This document shows, piece after piece, positions 62,963 through 64,000 of a stretch of DNA of 64,000 nt. Made by a program: the position numbers and the translations under genes. The notes beneath the pieces are model-generated. The model did no database searches. It was not told the DNA's origin and saw nothing but the letters and a program-made list of their open reading frames with translations. The DNA is from Bacteroidota bacterium (GTDB lineage Bacteria; Bacteroidota; Bacteroidia; Cytophagales; Cytophagaceae), in the NCBI GenBank assembly GCA_023391415.1, contig JAEWAY010000012.1:248001-312000 (forward strand), given 5' to 3'. Each line of letters begins with the position of its first letter. Positions within the stretch are counted from its first letter, which is position 1.

Positions 62963-64000
62963 ATGTCAGAAAACAAATTGCGTTTTGAAACATTGCAGCT
63001 ACACGCGGGGCAGGAAGTTGATTCCGCCACCCTTTCAAGAGCTGTTCCCTTATACCAAACTACCTCTTACCAGTTCAAGAACTCGGAGCACGGAGCAAAT
63101 CTTTTCGCGCTCAAGGAATTTGGCAACATATATACCAGGATCATGAATCCGACCACCGACGTATTCGAAAAACGAATGGCCGCGCTGGAAGGAGGTGTCG
63201 GAGCGTTAGCTGTAGCGTCGGGACAAGCCGCCCAGTTTATCGCCCTAAACAATATACTCCAACCAGGAGACAACTTTGTTTCCGGTTCATCGCTATACGG
63301 AGGCACTTACAACCAGTTCAAAGTCGCTTTTAAGCGTATTGGCGTGGAAGTTCGCTTCGCGGAAGGAGATCAAGCGGACGCGTTTGAAAAGCATATTGAT
63401 GAAAAGACGAAAGCGTTGTACGTAGAAACGATCGGTAACCCGAGATTCAATATCCCCGACTTCGAAATGTTGTCGAAACTGGCTCAAAAATATGATCTCC
63501 CTCTCATTGTAGACAATACATTCGGAGCCGGTGGTTATTTGTTTAAGCCTCTTGAACACGGCGCCCACATCGTCGTGGAGTCCGCTACGAAATGGATCGG
63601 GGGACATGGAACGAGCATAGGAGGCGTAATCGTCGATGGCGGAAACTATAATTGGGGCAATGGCAAGTTTCCGCAATTTAGCGAACCGGCGGAGGGCTAT
63701 CATGGCCTGAATTTCTGGGAAGTATTCGGAAGCGACGGGCCGTTTGGCAATATAGCGTTTATTATCCGCGCCCGAGTAGAAGGTCTCAGAGACTGGGGCC
63801 CAGCGATCAGTCCCTTCAACTCGTTTCTGCTTATACAAGGGCTTGAAACCTTGTCGTTGAGAGTACAGCGACATGTCGACAATTCGCTGGCCCTAGCCCA
63901 GTGGCTGGAAAAACATCCTCAGGTAGAGTCCGTCAATTATCCTGGGCTACCTTCGAATCCCTACCACGCGCTGGCGAAGAAATATCTGAAAAACGGCTTT
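62963..64000 (+). CDS. metY: O-acetylhomoserine sulfhydrylase (5' part, runs off the window)
   Basis: The ATG at 62963 opens a frame that continues to the right edge (346 codons visible; the family is about 430). The enzyme makes homocysteine from O-acetylhomoserine and sulfide with PLP. Seen: RFETLQLHAGQEVDSATLSR, AVPLYQTTSYQFKN, NIYTRIMNPTTDVFEKRMAA, LEGGVGALAVASGQAA, the PLP-phosphate and ring sites YGGTYNQFK and DNTFGAGGYLFKPLEHGA, and the PLP lysine in SATKWIGGHGTS. No riboswitch could be recognised in the 280-bp gap upstream. Confidence 0.95.
   Translation, partial: MSENKLRFETLQLHAGQEVDSATLSRAVPLYQTTSYQFKNSEHGANLFALKEFGNIYTRIMNPTTDVFEKRMAALEGGVGALAVASGQAAQFIALNNILQPGDNFVSGSSLYGGTYNQFKVAFKRIGVEVRFAEGDQADAFEKHIDEKTKALYVETIGNPRFNIPDFEMLSKLAQKYDLPLIVDNTFGAGGYLFKPLEHGAHIVVESATKWIGGHGTSIGGVIVDGGNYNWGNGKFPQFSEPAEGYHGLNFWEVFGSDGPFGNIAFIIRARVEGLRDWGPAISPFNSFLLIQGLETLSLRVQRHVDNSLALAQWLEKHPQVESVNYPGLPSNPYHALAKKYLKNGF

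Overview
The window looks like a chromosomal piece of a Bacteroidota bacterium, most likely a Cytophagales-type glider. Three signs support this: two giant secreted proteins carry type IX secretion (T9SS) C-terminal sorting domains, one of the Por_Secre_tail (type A) kind and one of the gliding-motility CHU_C (type B) kind; several intergenic regions carry the Bacteroidota -7 promoter motif TAnnTTTG; and the PcrA / DUF4290 / MurA gene order and Bacteroidota-only families (DUF4290, DUF3109, CxGRCYL small protein) are present. Species and genus cannot be read from the sequence. No rRNA, tRNA, CRISPR array, insertion sequence or prophage was seen.

Layout. 1-1.7 kb: end of accB and complete accC (fatty-acid synthesis). 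2.1-13.6 kb: a giant adhesin-like T9SS protein (signal peptide, 15 Kre9/KNH-like modules, PPC, 7 CARDB modules, collagen-like tract, sorting tail) split by an exact 11-bp tandem duplication; removal of one copy restores a single 3822-residue frame. 13.7-18.2 kb, minus strand: beta-carbonic anhydrase, an 8-TM PAS protein without an output domain, and a YwqK/MORN-variant protein ending in a predicted barrel. 18.2-20.4 kb: divergent tryptophan 2,3-dioxygenase and glutaryl-CoA dehydrogenase. 20.4-30 kb: two paralogous lipoproteins, acetyl-CoA synthetase, a BamA/TamA-like barrel with a puzzling start codon, a radical SAM enzyme and two WG-repeat proteins. 30.2-36.5 kb: PlsC, GatC, a TPR membrane protein, cobalamin adenosyltransferase, prfB with its programmed +1 frameshift, and a lone receiver protein. 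36.6-42.2 kb: Dps, DUF3109, PcrA helicase, DUF4290, MurA.

42.2-42.5 kb is a gene-free, hairpin-rich stretch. 42.5-50.4 kb, minus strand: a 2.6-kilo-residue GH8 glycoside hydrolase with DUF11, Ig-like and PKD modules and a CHU_C tail, whose codon use looks different from its neighbours. 50.8-53.5 kb: a DyP-type peroxidase behind a membrane-anchored partner with a duplicated domain. 53.6-56.3 kb, minus strand: a four-gene operon (small Cys protein, AraC regulator, outer-membrane barrel with a CDVCGC start, His-rich lipoprotein) that looks metal-related. 56.6-64 kb: catalase, DUF1801, thioredoxin-reductase-like flavoprotein, lactate permease, AsnA, and the start of an O-acetylhomoserine sulfhydrylase.

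Taken together the window mixes housekeeping genes (lipid, cell wall, translation, repair) with surface and secreted machinery and a notable number of peroxide or redox genes (Dps, DyP, catalase, TrxR-like). The strongest oddities are the 11-bp duplication in the adhesin, the DyP partner module, the structured 42.2-42.5 kb region and the non-ATG start of the BamA-like gene.
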